Assembly (NCBI RefSeq): GCF_014197795.1
Contig: NZ_JACIGI010000004.1
Span: 1-64,000 of the forward strand
Direction: 5' to 3'
From: Roseospira goensis
GTDB lineage: Bacteria; Pseudomonadota; Alphaproteobacteria; Rhodospirillales; Rhodospirillaceae
Length of the DNA: 64,000 nucleotides
Made by a program: the position numbers and the translations under genes. Shown piece after piece: positions 52,176 through 61,014 of the stretch. The notes beneath the pieces are model-generated. The model searched no databases, had not been told where the DNA came from, and saw nothing but the letters and a program-made list of their open reading frames with translations. Position 1 is the stretch's first letter. The number at the start of each line of letters is the position of its first letter.

Positions 52176-52458
52176 GACATGGCGTAAGCGGCCTGTGGCG
52201 GCTCTCCCGATCGGCACGGGGTCGCGTCAAACGCACCCCAGGAGTAGGGCCATGAAGGGGGAGCCGCCATGGGCCAGGATGTCGGTTTGGATGAACCGCC
52301 CCGCCGGGGCGCCCCGGGGACCGGCCTTGGCATGGTGTTGTTGTGACGGTAACCTTCGCCCGCTTGGCCGCCCACGCGAACGGCTTGGTCCGCGCTTCTG
52401 AGTGGACGGGTGAGTGGACGGCGCAAGCGTTCATTCCCACCGTCGCCGGAAAAGGCCG
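52176..52458 (+). other. Non-coding gap before the helicase gene
   Basis: About 280 bases between the HD-GYP-like stop and the helicase start. No repeat, tRNA-like structure or clear promoter was found; small ORFs here show no recognisable sequence. GGAAAAGG at 52448-52455 is the probable ribosome-binding sequence for the helicase ATG at 52459. Confidence 0.4.
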
Positions 52459-55359
52459 ATGCGCGTTCTTGTCTACAACGAATTGATCCCCGAGCAGATT
52501 CCCAATTTCGACAAGGTCGTCCACGCCCTGGGCGAGCGCGACTTCGCCCGCGCCGACGTCCGCAAGCTGACGGACACGCTCTATCGCGCCCGCCTGAACA
52601 AAAGCGACCGGCTGCTGTTCTCGCTGTACCGGGCGCGCGGCGAGACCTGCTGCCTGATCCTGGAGCACATCCGCAATCACGCCTACGAGAAATCCCGCTT
52701 TCTCAGCCGCGGCGCCGAGATCGACGAGGACAAGATCCCGGTGATCGAGGCCGACGCGGCCACGCCGGCCGGTGACCTGCCGCTGCTGGACCCGGACAAG
52801 CCGCGCTTCAACATCCTCGACAAGATCCTGACCTTCGACGACGAGCAGGAGGCCATTCACGGGCTGTCGCCGCCCGTCATCATCATCGGCTCGGCGGGCA
52901 GCGGCAAGACCGCGCTGACCCTGGAGAAGATGAAGCAGATGGTCGGCGACATGCTGTATGTCAGCCTGTCGCCATACTTGGTCCGGAATGCGCGCGATCT
53001 GTACTACGCCCGGAACTACACCAACGACGATCAGGAGATCGACTTCCTGTCGTTCCAGGAATTCCTGGAGAGCATCCGCGTGCCCGAGGGCCGCGAGGTC
53101 ACGCCCCGCGACTTCCAGGCGTGGTTCGTCCGTCAGCCGGCGGCGCGCCGCTTGCGTGACGCTCACAAGGTGTTCGAGGAAATCCGGGGCGTCATCACCG
53201 GCCCGGTCGGCGACGAGGGCTGGCTGAGCCGCGAGGACTATCTCGACCTGGGGGTCAAGCAATCGATCTTCAGCGAGGAGGACCGGCCGGCGGTCTATGA
53301 TCTTTTCGAGAAGTACAGGGTTTTTCTGCGTGACTCAAATCTGTACGATTCCAATATCGTCAGCCACGAGTACGTGGGGGCGGTGGTACCACGTTATGAT
53401 TTCCTGGTGGTGGACGAGGTTCAGGACATCACCAACATCCAGCTTTATCTGATCCTGAAGTCACTCCGCACCGCCGGCGAGTTCATCCTGACCGGCGATT
53501 CCAACCAGATTGTGCACCCGAACTTTTTCTCCTGGGCGCACATCAAGTCGCTGTTCTTTGAGGCGCGCGGGCTTTCGGGGGCACACGACGGCGAGATCGT
53601 GCGGATTCTGCGCACCAACTATCGCAACACCGCGACCGTCACCGAGGTGGCCAACCGAATCCTGAAGCTCAAGCACGCTCGCTTCGGGTCCGTTGACCGG
53701 GAAAGCAACTATCTGGTCCGCAGCGTGGCGCGCGAGCCGGGCCGGCTGCAGTTGCTGCCCCAGACCCCGGAAGTCTTGGGTGATCTGGACGACCGCACCC
53801 GGCGCTCCACGCGGGTCGCGGTGCTGGTGCTGCACCCGGACCAGAAGGACGAGGCCCGGCGCTGGTTCAATACCCCGCTGGTGTTCTCCGTCCAGGAAGC
53901 CAAGGGTCTGGAATACGACAGCATCATCCTGTTCAACGTGGTCAGCGACGAAGCCAAGGCTTTCCGCGAGGTGACCCGGGACGTCGATCCGGCGGCCCTC
54001 GAGACCGACACGCTGACCTATGCGCGTGCCCGCGACAAGCGCGACAAGTCGCTGGAAGTCTACAAGTTCTACATCAACGCCCTGTTCGTCGCCATCACCC
54101 GTGCCGTGCGCAACCTGTACTGGGTCGAATCCGACCACGGCCATCCGCTCATCGATGTGTTGCAGATGGCCCGGTTCTCGGAGGTCACCGTCTCGGCCGA
54201 GCGGGAGGACTCCAGCCTGGAGCAGTGGCAGCGCGAGGCCAGCCGCCTGGAGATGCAGGGCAAGACGGAACAGGCCCAGGACATCCGCGACCGCGTCCTG
54301 CAGCAGAAGCCGGTACCGTGGAGCGTGGTGGACCGGGCCACCTTCGATGCGCAAAGCGAGGCCGCGTTTGCGTCCGGTGCCCGCAAGCAGCTTCTGCCGG
54401 TGTTCGAACATGCCCTGCTGCACTGGTACCGACCGATCCTCAACCGGCTGACCCTGGACGGCTTCAAGCCCGCCCTGGACCCCGAGGACAAGGCGGTCAC
54501 CCTGATGCACCGGAAGCACTTCGAGGCCTACGCGTTCAAGAACCCGGGCACGGTGCTGCGGGATGTGGAGCGCTATGGCATCGACCACCGCACTCCCTTC
54601 AACCTGACCCCGGTGATGGTGGCGGCCCGCGTCGGCAATATCCCGGTGGCGAAGACGCTGATCGAGCGTGGGGCCGACCCCACCCTGACCGCCAACCACG
54701 GCTTCACCGCCGTGGACTTCGCCCTGGAACGCGGCCTGACGGATGAACGCTTTGCCCGCCAGAAGCTGCCCGAGCTGTTCGACCTTCTGGCGCCCCCAAG
54801 CATCGACGTCCAGGCCCGGGGTCGGCTGATCAAACTCGACCGTCACCTGATGGAATACGTCCTGCTGCGCATCATGGGGGCGTTGTTCTATCGCCGCCTG
54901 GGTCCCTGGATCGCGACGCGATACGGGCACAACGAGGGCTTCACGGCAAAGGCCCTGGCCGAGGTCGTCACCATCCTGCCCGAGGAAGTGCTTCCGGACC
55001 GGCGCAAGAAGCGGACCTACATCTCAAGCATCCTGTCCAAGAACGAGGTCGATGGCACGTCGCCGTACAATCGGTTCCTGTTCCGGCGCTTCCGGCACGG
55101 GCACTACATCGTCGACCCCGATCTCAAGATCCGCGTCGGCACCGCGTGGGTCCCCTATTACCAGGTGTTCCGGCCGGAGGCCTGGGGACCTGACCACCCG
55201 CCGGACTATTACGCGCGCTCCGGACTGTACAGCGAGGCAGACATCAAGGCCATGCAAACCAGGGAGATCGACAGGGGGATGCAGAAGCTGGCTGCCTTTC
55301 GGGCCGACGTGCTCGGCCTCGAAACGGATGGCAATAGCCTTGGCCCCCGCTCGCCGTGA
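52459..55359 (+). CDS. SF1 (UvrD-like) helicase fused to RelE/ParE-like and ankyrin-like domains
   Basis: A 966-residue protein. Residues ~1-100 resemble a RelE/ParE toxin fold (VRKLTDTLYRARLNKSDRLLF, then HIRNHAYEKSRFL). Residues ~125-600 are a superfamily 1 helicase: Q-motif-like FDDEQEAI, Walker A GSAGSGKT (144-151), motif II VVDEVQDI, motif III LTGDSNQI, motif IV RTNYRNTATV, motif V VQEAKGLEYDS and motif VI VAITRAVRNL. Residues ~712-765 are ankyrin-like (TPVMVAARVGNIPVAKTLIERGADP). The C-terminal ~150 residues are unassigned. The ATG at 52459 is preferred over 52414. Neighbouring transposase remains suggest an accessory origin; defence or RNA/DNA repair are possibilities. Confidence 0.8.
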   Translation: MRVLVYNELIPEQIPNFDKVVHALGERDFARADVRKLTDTLYRARLNKSDRLLFSLYRARGETCCLILEHIRNHAYEKSRFLSRGAEIDEDKIPVIEADAATPAGDLPLLDPDKPRFNILDKILTFDDEQEAIHGLSPPVIIIGSAGSGKTALTLEKMKQMVGDMLYVSLSPYLVRNARDLYYARNYTNDDQEIDFLSFQEFLESIRVPEGREVTPRDFQAWFVRQPAARRLRDAHKVFEEIRGVITGPVGDEGWLSREDYLDLGVKQSIFSEEDRPAVYDLFEKYRVFLRDSNLYDSNIVSHEYVGAVVPRYDFLVVDEVQDITNIQLYLILKSLRTAGEFILTGDSNQIVHPNFFSWAHIKSLFFEARGLSGAHDGEIVRILRTNYRNTATVTEVANRILKLKHARFGSVDRESNYLVRSVAREPGRLQLLPQTPEVLGDLDDRTRRSTRVAVLVLHPDQKDEARRWFNTPLVFSVQEAKGLEYDSIILFNVVSDEAKAFREVTRDVDPAALETDTLTYARARDKRDKSLEVYKFYINALFVAITRAVRNLYWVESDHGHPLIDVLQMARFSEVTVSAEREDSSLEQWQREASRLEMQGKTEQAQDIRDRVLQQKPVPWSVVDRATFDAQSEAAFASGARKQLLPVFEHALLHWYRPILNRLTLDGFKPALDPEDKAVTLMHRKHFEAYAFKNPGTVLRDVERYGIDHRTPFNLTPVMVAARVGNIPVAKTLIERGADPTLTANHGFTAVDFALERGLTDERFARQKLPELFDLLAPPSIDVQARGRLIKLDRHLMEYVLLRIMGALFYRRLGPWIATRYGHNEGFTAKALAEVVTILPEEVLPDRRKKRTYISSILSKNEVDGTSPYNRFLFRRFRHGHYIVDPDLKIRVGTAWVPYYQVFRPEAWGPDHPPDYYARSGLYSEADIKAMQTREIDRGMQKLAAFRADVLGLETDGNSLGPRSP

Positions 55360-55459
55360 AACGGGGGACGCCCCTTGAGAGCCTGATCGGAAAAGAGGTG
55401 AGTGATTTCAGTCAGTTGGCATTCCATGCTCGGTGTCTGGACAGCCAAGGAAGCGCACC

Positions 55460-55789
55460 ATGTGGACTGACATCACTCGCCCCCAGGATGAGCGGACGGG
55501 CCGGCCTCGGACGACGGACCTGCGGGACGTGTTCGACGCGATCCTGCACATGGCCGCCACCGGGTGCCAATGGCGCCTCCTGCCGAACGACGTTCCGCCG
55601 GTGTCCACGGTGCGGGGCGACTTCAACGACTGGCGCGACAATGGCCTGCTGCGGACGGACAACCATCGTCTCGTCATGGCGGCGCGGGAGGCGGCCGGGC
55701 GCACGTCGAGCCCGACGGCCGGCGTGATCGACGGCCAGCGCGGATCGCGACCAATCGGACCCACGACGGGGTTCGGATGGACCGCGTGA
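55460..55789 (+). pseudogene. Truncated IS5-family (IS402-type) transposase
   Basis: A 109-codon remnant. MWTDITRPQ is the usual start, then RPRTTDLRDVFDAILHMAATGCQWRLLP and DFNDWRDNGL match the DUF4096-type N-terminal region of IS402-like transposases (partly quoted). About 20 residues that normally separate these two parts are missing. After SPTAGVIDGQ, where the catalytic DDE domain should begin, the frame runs into unrelated residues and stops. No catalytic residues remain. The remnant abuts the second copy of the 93-bp repeat. Confidence 0.8.
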
Positions 55790-55873
55790 CTCCGCGCTAA
55801 CGATATGGCTCTCAGCCGATTTTTGCGACAGACCAAAATCGCGCCGCGAGTCCGGTGTGTCGCTACCGGCTGT
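55781..55873. repeat. Dispersed 93-bp repeat, copy 2
   Basis: This copy matches 21333-21425 with 12 substitutions and no gaps. It again sits between converging reading frames (transposase remnant and aguB), and the aguB stop codon at 55863-55865 lies inside it. The inner inverted repeat CGATTT/AAATCG is retained despite a substitution next to it. Confidence 0.75.
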
Positions 55874-56783
55874 AGGGCCGAGCCCGGTCCGCGCCGTCCA
55901 GGCCCAACAGCGCCCCGTACAGATCGGGCCGGCGGTCGCGGAACACGCCCCAGGCGCGGCGATGCCGGGCGGCCGCCTCCAGGTCCACGGTGGCCGTGAG
56001 CACCGTCTCGTCGTCGCGGTCGGCCTCGGCCACCACGGCCCCGGTGTGATCGGCGATGAAGGAGGACCCATAGAACGTCACCACGCAGCGCCGGCCCTCC
56101 TCGCGGCCGATACGGTTCGACGCCACCACAGGCACAAGGTTGGCCCCGGCATGGCCCTGCATCACCCGGCGCCAATGCCCGGCGGTGTCCAGGTCCGGCG
56201 CGTCCGGCTCGGATCCGATGGCGGTAGGATAGAGCAGCACCTCGGCGCCCATCAGGGCCATGGCCCGCGCGGCCTCCGGGAACCACTGGTCCCAGCAGAT
56301 GCCCACCCCGAGCGTGGCGTAGTGGGTGTGCCAGACGCGGAAGCCGGTATCGCCGGGGCTGAAGTAGAACTTCTCCTCGTAGCCCGGCCCCTGCGGGATG
56401 TGGCTCTTGCGGTAGACGCCCATCACCGTGCCGTCGGCGTCGATCATGGCCAGGCTGTTGAACTGGGTCTGGCCGGCGCATTCGAAAAAGCTGACCGGCA
56501 AGACGACGTCCAGCTCGCGCGCCAGTCGCGCGAATCGCGCCAACACGGGATGCCCGGCACCGGGCCGCGCCCAGGCGAAGTGGTCCGGATCCTCGTCCTT
56601 GCAGAAGTACGGCGTTTCGAACAGCTCCTGAAGCAGGATCACCCGGGCGCCGGCATCCGCCGCGCGCCGCACCAGCGCCTCGGCACGGTCCAGGTTGGCG
56701 GCGGTGTCCCAGGAACACGCCATCTGCGTGGCGGCCAGGGTGATGCTGCGCGGCGGGGCCATTCGCGACGGTGCAAGGGGCAT
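55863..56783 (-). CDS. aguB: N-carbamoylputrescine amidase
   Basis: A ~306-residue carbon-nitrogen hydrolase (nitrilase superfamily) releasing putrescine, CO2 and ammonia from N-carbamoylputrescine. The catalytic triad is visible: Glu in LLQELFETPYF, Lys in YRKSHIP, and Cys in GICWDQWFPE. The FETPYFCKDED segment is typical of AguB. It starts 17 nt after aguA on the same strand, so the two form an agmatine-to-putrescine operon. Start uncertain: 56783 or 56762. The stop falls in the 93-bp repeat. Confidence 0.93.
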   Translation of the reverse strand: MPLAPSRMAPPRSITLAATQMACSWDTAANLDRAEALVRRAADAGARVILLQELFETPYFCKDEDPDHFAWARPGAGHPVLARFARLARELDVVLPVSFFECAGQTQFNSLAMIDADGTVMGVYRKSHIPQGPGYEEKFYFSPGDTGFRVWHTHYATLGVGICWDQWFPEAARAMALMGAEVLLYPTAIGSEPDAPDLDTAGHWRRVMQGHAGANLVPVVASNRIGREEGRRCVVTFYGSSFIADHTGAVVAEADRDDETVLTATVDLEAAARHRRAWGVFRDRRPDLYGALLGLDGADRARPYSR

Positions 56784-56800
56784 GGACGAGCCGTCCTCGG

Positions 56801-57862
56801 TCAACCCGGGCAGCCCGGCTTGCGCACGGCGGTGGGCTGCGGCTGGGTGATGCAATGGATGTTGCCGCCGCCGTGGGCGATCACGGCGCCCTCCGGCAGC
56901 ATGACGACATCGTGATAGGGAAAGGCGTCGCGCACCGCCTCCAGCGCCTCGGTGTCGGTCTCCAGGCCGAACCCCGGCATCACGATGCCGCCGTCGGCGA
57001 TATAAAAGTTGGCGTAGGACCGTGCCAGGGGGCGGCCGTCCGGCCCCGCGAGTCCGGGGGCGTGCGGCAGCGGGATGATCTCAAGCTGTCGCCCCAGGGC
57101 ATCCGTTGCCGCCATCAGCACGCGTTGGTTTTCGCTCAGACGCGCATGATCCGGATGATCCGGGTCGCGCGGCGGCGCCACCATCATGACCACCCCGGGC
57201 CGCACGAAGCAGGCCACGTTGTCCACATGGCCGTCGGTCTCGGCATCGTCGGCCAAGCCGTACGGCAGCCACAGCACCGTTTCGACCCGCAACAGGGCCA
57301 TCAGGTGGCGTTCGAGGGCGGCGCGGTCGAGCCCCGGGTTGCGGTTGGGGTGGAGCAGGCACTGTTCGGTCACCAGCAGGGTGCCCTCGCCGTCCGAGCA
57401 GATGGATCCGCCTTCCAGGACCAGCGGCGCGCGCACCACGCGGGCACCGGCCCTGATCCCGAGGGCGCTTGCCAGGGCATCGTCGTTCGCCACCGCGGCG
57501 GCCTTGCCCCCCCAGCCATTGAAGACCCAGTCGACGGCAATGGCCCCGCCGGCATCGTCAACCAGGAACGTGGGTCCGCTGTCGCGCGCCCAGGAATCGT
57601 CGATCGGCCGGACCCAGACCTCGATCTCGTCCCCGCAGGCCTCGGCGGCCGCCTCGGCGTCCTCCGGCCGCGCCACCATGGTGACCGGCTCGAACGCGCG
57701 GATGGTGCGCGCAACCGTGGCATATGCCGCGCGCGCGGCCGCCAGGTGTGGCCCCCAAAGCGCGGCATTGGACGGCCAGCACATCCAGCAGCGATCGTGC
57801 GGCTCGAACTCCCCGGGCAGGCGGAAACCCGGCGGCGGCGCGGCGGCGGAGAAGTCGGTCAT
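56801..57862 (-). CDS. aguA: Agmatine deiminase
   Basis: A 353-residue peptidylarginine-deiminase-type enzyme (PPAD_1 family) converting agmatine to N-carbamoylputrescine. The nucleophile Cys is in GGGNIHCITQPQP near the C-terminus; the substrate-binding WPSNAALWG, DDSWARDSGPTF, LEGGSICSDGEGTLL and DGHVDN motifs are all present. It is upstream of aguB on the same strand. The ATG at 57862 is chosen; 57883 is an in-frame alternative. No arginine decarboxylase is present in the window, so agmatine must come from elsewhere. Confidence 0.95.
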   Translation of the reverse strand: MTDFSAAAPPPGFRLPGEFEPHDRCWMCWPSNAALWGPHLAAARAAYATVARTIRAFEPVTMVARPEDAEAAAEACGDEIEVWVRPIDDSWARDSGPTFLVDDAGGAIAVDWVFNGWGGKAAAVANDDALASALGIRAGARVVRAPLVLEGGSICSDGEGTLLVTEQCLLHPNRNPGLDRAALERHLMALLRVETVLWLPYGLADDAETDGHVDNVACFVRPGVVMMVAPPRDPDHPDHARLSENQRVLMAATDALGRQLEIIPLPHAPGLAGPDGRPLARSYANFYIADGGIVMPGFGLETDTEALEAVRDAFPYHDVVMLPEGAVIAHGGGNIHCITQPQPTAVRKPGCPG

Positions 57863-57892
57863 GGCAGCCTCGGCACCGGACACATGCCAACG

Positions 57893-58651
57893 TCACGGAT
57901 GGCGCAGAGTGTACCACCGCTTCCCCAGGCCGTCGCGCCATCGGTTCATGCGCCGCCGCCACAGGGTGACCACGCCGCTCTCGTAGCGGCGGCGCGGATC
58001 GCGCGCGCCGATACAGGAGGGCAGCTCGGTGCCGTGCCGCACCGGCGGCGGCCAGACCACATAGGGGACGATGCCGTTCTCCCAGAAGCGGTCCATCATG
58101 TGGTCCCAAGGCAATACGATCCGGCGGCCGCAGGCGAGCAGGCCGCGCGCGCCCTCGGCCGTGACCACGTATCCCTGGGCGCCCAGAACATGGGTCTTGA
58201 GGCGAAAGAGGCCGCGCCCCTCGGTCAGTGGCAGATCCGGGCGCCGCCCCGCCACGGCCTCGGCCACCTGACGCGGTCGCATCGACGACAGCCGCACCAC
58301 CTGCCACGACGGCGGTCCGCTCAGCAGAACCTCCAGAAGCGGCCTCAGGTCCTCGGACAGCCGAGCGTCGTCCTCCAGGACCAGGGCCACCCGGTGGCAC
58401 CCCTCCAGCATGCGCCGCAGCACCCGCTCGTGACCCAGGTAGCATCCAAGCTCGCCGGGCAGCATGTCGGTGCCATAGCGCACCCGGCAGCGCGGTCCGT
58501 CGTAGCGCGCCCAGTCCGCCGCCGTCAGCGCCTGACCGTCGACCCCCGGCACGAATACGCCTTGCAGGCCGACGCGAGCCAGGTCCGCCTCGACGCGCGC
58601 CCGTCGATCGGTATCGCGCGGCAGGTTCAGCACGAAGACGGGCAGCGGCAC
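57893..58651 (-). CDS. Family-25 glycosyltransferase (LPS-type)
   Basis: A 252-residue GT25 protein. VFVLNLPRDTDRRA near the N-terminus is the family start, GELGCYLGHERVLRRML the middle signature, and VLEDDARLS the metal-binding EDD region. GT25 enzymes in bacteria usually add galactose or glucose to lipooligosaccharide. The C-terminus is short and basic. It lies about 30 nt upstream of aguA on the same strand and may share a transcript, though functionally unrelated. Confidence 0.88.
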   Translation of the reverse strand: MPLPVFVLNLPRDTDRRARVEADLARVGLQGVFVPGVDGQALTAADWARYDGPRCRVRYGTDMLPGELGCYLGHERVLRRMLEGCHRVALVLEDDARLSEDLRPLLEVLLSGPPSWQVVRLSSMRPRQVAEAVAGRRPDLPLTEGRGLFRLKTHVLGAQGYVVTAEGARGLLACGRRIVLPWDHMMDRFWENGIVPYVVWPPPVRHGTELPSCIGARDPRRRYESGVVTLWRRRMNRWRDGLGKRWYTLRHP

Positions 58652-58689
58652 AGGCAGTCCTCCGCGGTGACCGCGGTCCTGTCGCCGCC

Positions 58690-59604
58690 TCAGGCGGCGG
58701 ACACGGAGGCGGCGGCGGTCAGGTCGTGCGGCCGATTGACGGCCCGATCGTAGGCGTCGATGAGCGTGCGCGTCACCTCACCCGGTGTGAACGCCAGATC
58801 CGCGATGCGGCCGACCGGCGTCACCTCGGCGGCCGTGCCGGTCAGGAACACTTCACGCGCCTGTGCCATGTCCTCCGGCATGATGGCGCGCTCGACGACC
58901 TCCAGACCGGCCTCGCGCGCCAGCCCGATCACCGTGCGCCGGGTGATGCCGTCGAGGAAGCAATCGGGCGTCGGCGTGTGCAGCTTGCCGTCCGGCATCA
59001 GAAAGAAGATATTGGCGCCGGTCGCCTCGGCCACCTGGCCGCGCCAGTCCAGCATGAGCGCGTCATGGTATCCCTCCTGCTCCGCCTTGTGCTTGGACAG
59101 GGTGCAGATCATGTACAGGCCCGCGGCCTTGGCCTGCACCGGCGCGCAGCGCGGATCGGGACGACGCCAGTCGGAGATCGCCAGGTGAATCCCCGCCATG
59201 CGGGCCTCCGGCGAGAAGTACGACGGCCACTGCCAGGCCGCGATGGCCAGGTTGATGCGGTTGTTTTGGGCCGACACGCCCATCATCTCGGAGCCGCGCC
59301 ACGCCACCGGGCGGACGTAGCCGTCGGCGATGCCGTTGGCCTTCAGGACGACGTCATGGGCGGCATTGATCTCCTCCACCGAATAGGGGATCTGAAATCC
59401 CATCTGGCGGGCGGACTCGTGCAGACGCTCGGTGTGCTCGGTGAGCTTGAAGACCGTGCCGTTGTAGACCCGTTCGCCCTCGAACACCGACGAGGCATAA
59501 TGCAGACCATGGCTCAACACGTGCAGCTTGGCCTCGCGCCACTCGACCAGCTCACCGTTGTACCAGATGACGCCGTCGCGATCGTCGAAGGGAATCATGG
59601 CCAT
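58690..59604 (-). CDS. ilvE: Branched-chain amino acid aminotransferase
   Basis: A 304-residue fold-type IV PLP enzyme performing the final step of valine, leucine and isoleucine synthesis. IWYNGELVEWREAKLHVLSHGLHY (partly quoted) is the N-terminal signature, then SVFEGERVYNG, RPVAWRGSEMMG, the region around the PLP lysine QAKAAGLYM, and EATGANIFF followed by DGITRRTVIGLA. The ATG at 59604 is used. It is divergent from the MarR-family regulator with a palindrome in between. Confidence 0.95.
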   Translation of the reverse strand: MAMIPFDDRDGVIWYNGELVEWREAKLHVLSHGLHYASSVFEGERVYNGTVFKLTEHTERLHESARQMGFQIPYSVEEINAAHDVVLKANGIADGYVRPVAWRGSEMMGVSAQNNRINLAIAAWQWPSYFSPEARMAGIHLAISDWRRPDPRCAPVQAKAAGLYMICTLSKHKAEQEGYHDALMLDWRGQVAEATGANIFFLMPDGKLHTPTPDCFLDGITRRTVIGLAREAGLEVVERAIMPEDMAQAREVFLTGTAAEVTPVGRIADLAFTPGEVTRTLIDAYDRAVNRPHDLTAAASVSAA

Positions 59605-59659
59605 GGTCTGTCGCCTCCCGGTGATGGAATATGTCCGCAAATGACAGGAACCGGGTAAC

Positions 59660-59673
59660 ATCGTTAGGACGAT
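59660..59673. promoter_or_regulatory. Palindrome in the ilvE-MarR divergent promoter (candidate operator)
   Basis: ATCGT (59660-59664) and ACGAT (59669-59673) form an inverted repeat around TAGG. On the ilvE side a TTGACA lies at 59680-59675 on the minus strand, so the palindrome would fall between -35 and -10, fitting a repressor site. The regulator could be the adjacent MarR-family protein. The -10 is weak. Confidence 0.4.
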
Positions 59674-59758
59674 ATGTCAACAACACTGACTTATTTTCGG
59701 CCCGCATGCCTGCCATCGGACGGCCGCATGCGCGACGCGGTACCGGGGCCCGGCGCCC

Positions 59759-60250
59759 ATGACTGACCTGAAGACGGGTGCCAATCCGTTGTTCCTGCGC
59801 GAGGAGGAACTGCGCCAGGCGATCGAGATGCTGTACTTCGCCTACCGCGACTTCACGTCGGAGGCGGACGCGATGCTCGAAAAGTACGGATTCGGCCGCG
59901 CCCATCACCGCGTGATCTACTTTGTCGGCCGCCATCCCATGATCTCGGTCAGCGACCTGCTCGATATCCTGAAGATCACCAAGCAGAGCCTGTCGCGCGT
60001 CCTGGGGCAGCTCGTGCGCGACGGCTTCATCGTCCAGCACCGCGGCACCGCCGACCGGCGCCAGCGCCTGCTGGAACTGACCGCCAAGGGGGTGGAGATC
60101 GAGCGCCAGTTGACCGAGGCACAGCGCCAGCGCATCGCGAACGCGTACCGCGAGGCCGGCGGCGACGCGGTGCAGGGCTTCCGGGCCGTGCTGCTGGGCA
60201 TCATGGATGCCCCGGAACGCGGCCGCTTCGCACGCCGGGACCAGCCATGA
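59759..60250 (+). CDS. MarR-family transcriptional regulator (PetP-like)
   Basis: A 163-residue winged-helix regulator. The HTH is in SVSDLLDILKITKQSLSRVLGQLV and the wing in HRGTADRRQRLLELT. FAYRDFTSEADAMLEKYGFGRAHHR matches the N-terminal dimer region of MarR proteins found next to OmpR regulators in alphaproteobacteria; in Rhodobacter the pair is called PetP/PetR. The stop overlaps the response regulator start (ATGA at 60247-60250), showing the two are produced together. Confidence 0.9.
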   Translation: MTDLKTGANPLFLREEELRQAIEMLYFAYRDFTSEADAMLEKYGFGRAHHRVIYFVGRHPMISVSDLLDILKITKQSLSRVLGQLVRDGFIVQHRGTADRRQRLLELTAKGVEIERQLTEAQRQRIANAYREAGGDAVQGFRAVLLGIMDAPERGRFARRDQP

Positions 60251-60978
60251 TGACCGCGGCCGACGGCCCGGACATTGCCGCCACACCGCACATCCTGGTG
60301 GTGGACGACGACGAGCGCCTGCGCGCCCTGTTGACCCGCTACCTGTCGGACAACGGGTTCCTGGTGACCGCCGCCGCCGATCCGGAGGAGGCCCGCGCGC
60401 ATCTCGCCGCGCTCGCCTTCGACCTGCTGGTGGTGGACGTCATGATGCCGGGCGAGGACGGCCTGTCGCTGACCCGCGACCTGCGGCGGGGCAGCACCGT
60501 GCCGATCCTGATGCTGACGGCGATGGGGGATCCCGAGGCCCGCATCCGCGGTCTGGAGGCCGGGGCCGACGACTATCTGCCGAAGCCATTCGAGCCGCGC
60601 GAGCTGCTGTTGCGCATCACCGGCATCCTGCGCCGGGTGGCGGAGCGGCCCACCGCGCCGCCCGACGACCCGACCCCGGCGCCGAACCCGTTGCGGTTCG
60701 GCCCGTTGACCCTGGACCTGCGGCGGGAAACCCTGCTGCGCGACGGCGAGCCGCTGCACCTGACCACCACCGAGACGCAGCTCCTGATGGTGCTGGCCGG
60801 CCAACCGGGCGTGGTGTTCTCGCGCGAGGCCCTGGCGGAGGTGACCGGAACCGCCGCCAACCCGCGCGGCGTCGACGTGCAGGTCACCCGGCTGCGCCGC
60901 AAGCTGGAGCCGGACCCGCGCACGCCCCGCTACCTGCATACGGTGCGCGGGCGCGGCTACCTGCTGCGGCCGGACTGA
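60247..60978 (+). CDS. OmpR-family response regulator (PetR-like)
   Basis: A 243-residue regulator: receiver with acidic pair in VVDDDERLRALL, phospho-Asp in LLVVDVMMPGEDG, Thr in LMLTAMGD and Lys in LPKPFEPREL; then a winged-helix OmpR/PhoB DNA-binding domain from about residue 145, with the recognition helix region RGVDVQVTRLRRKLEPD and the wing YLHTVRGRGYLL. All receiver residues are intact. It is coupled to the MarR gene and followed 36 nt later by a histidine kinase. The Rhodobacter homologue affects cytochrome bc1; here this is only inferred. Confidence 0.93.
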   Translation: MMTAADGPDIAATPHILVVDDDERLRALLTRYLSDNGFLVTAAADPEEARAHLAALAFDLLVVDVMMPGEDGLSLTRDLRRGSTVPILMLTAMGDPEARIRGLEAGADDYLPKPFEPRELLLRITGILRRVAERPTAPPDDPTPAPNPLRFGPLTLDLRRETLLRDGEPLHLTTTETQLLMVLAGQPGVVFSREALAEVTGTAANPRGVDVQVTRLRRKLEPDPRTPRYLHTVRGRGYLLRPD

Positions 60979-61014
60979 CGCCATCCCGACCGACACGCCC
61001 GTGCGGAGCCCCCC

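Noticed and set aside
49797-52217. 806-codon minus-strand frame opposite sensor 2
   Set aside because: Antisense shadow; the plus-strand frame has TM, PAS and HD-GYP features.
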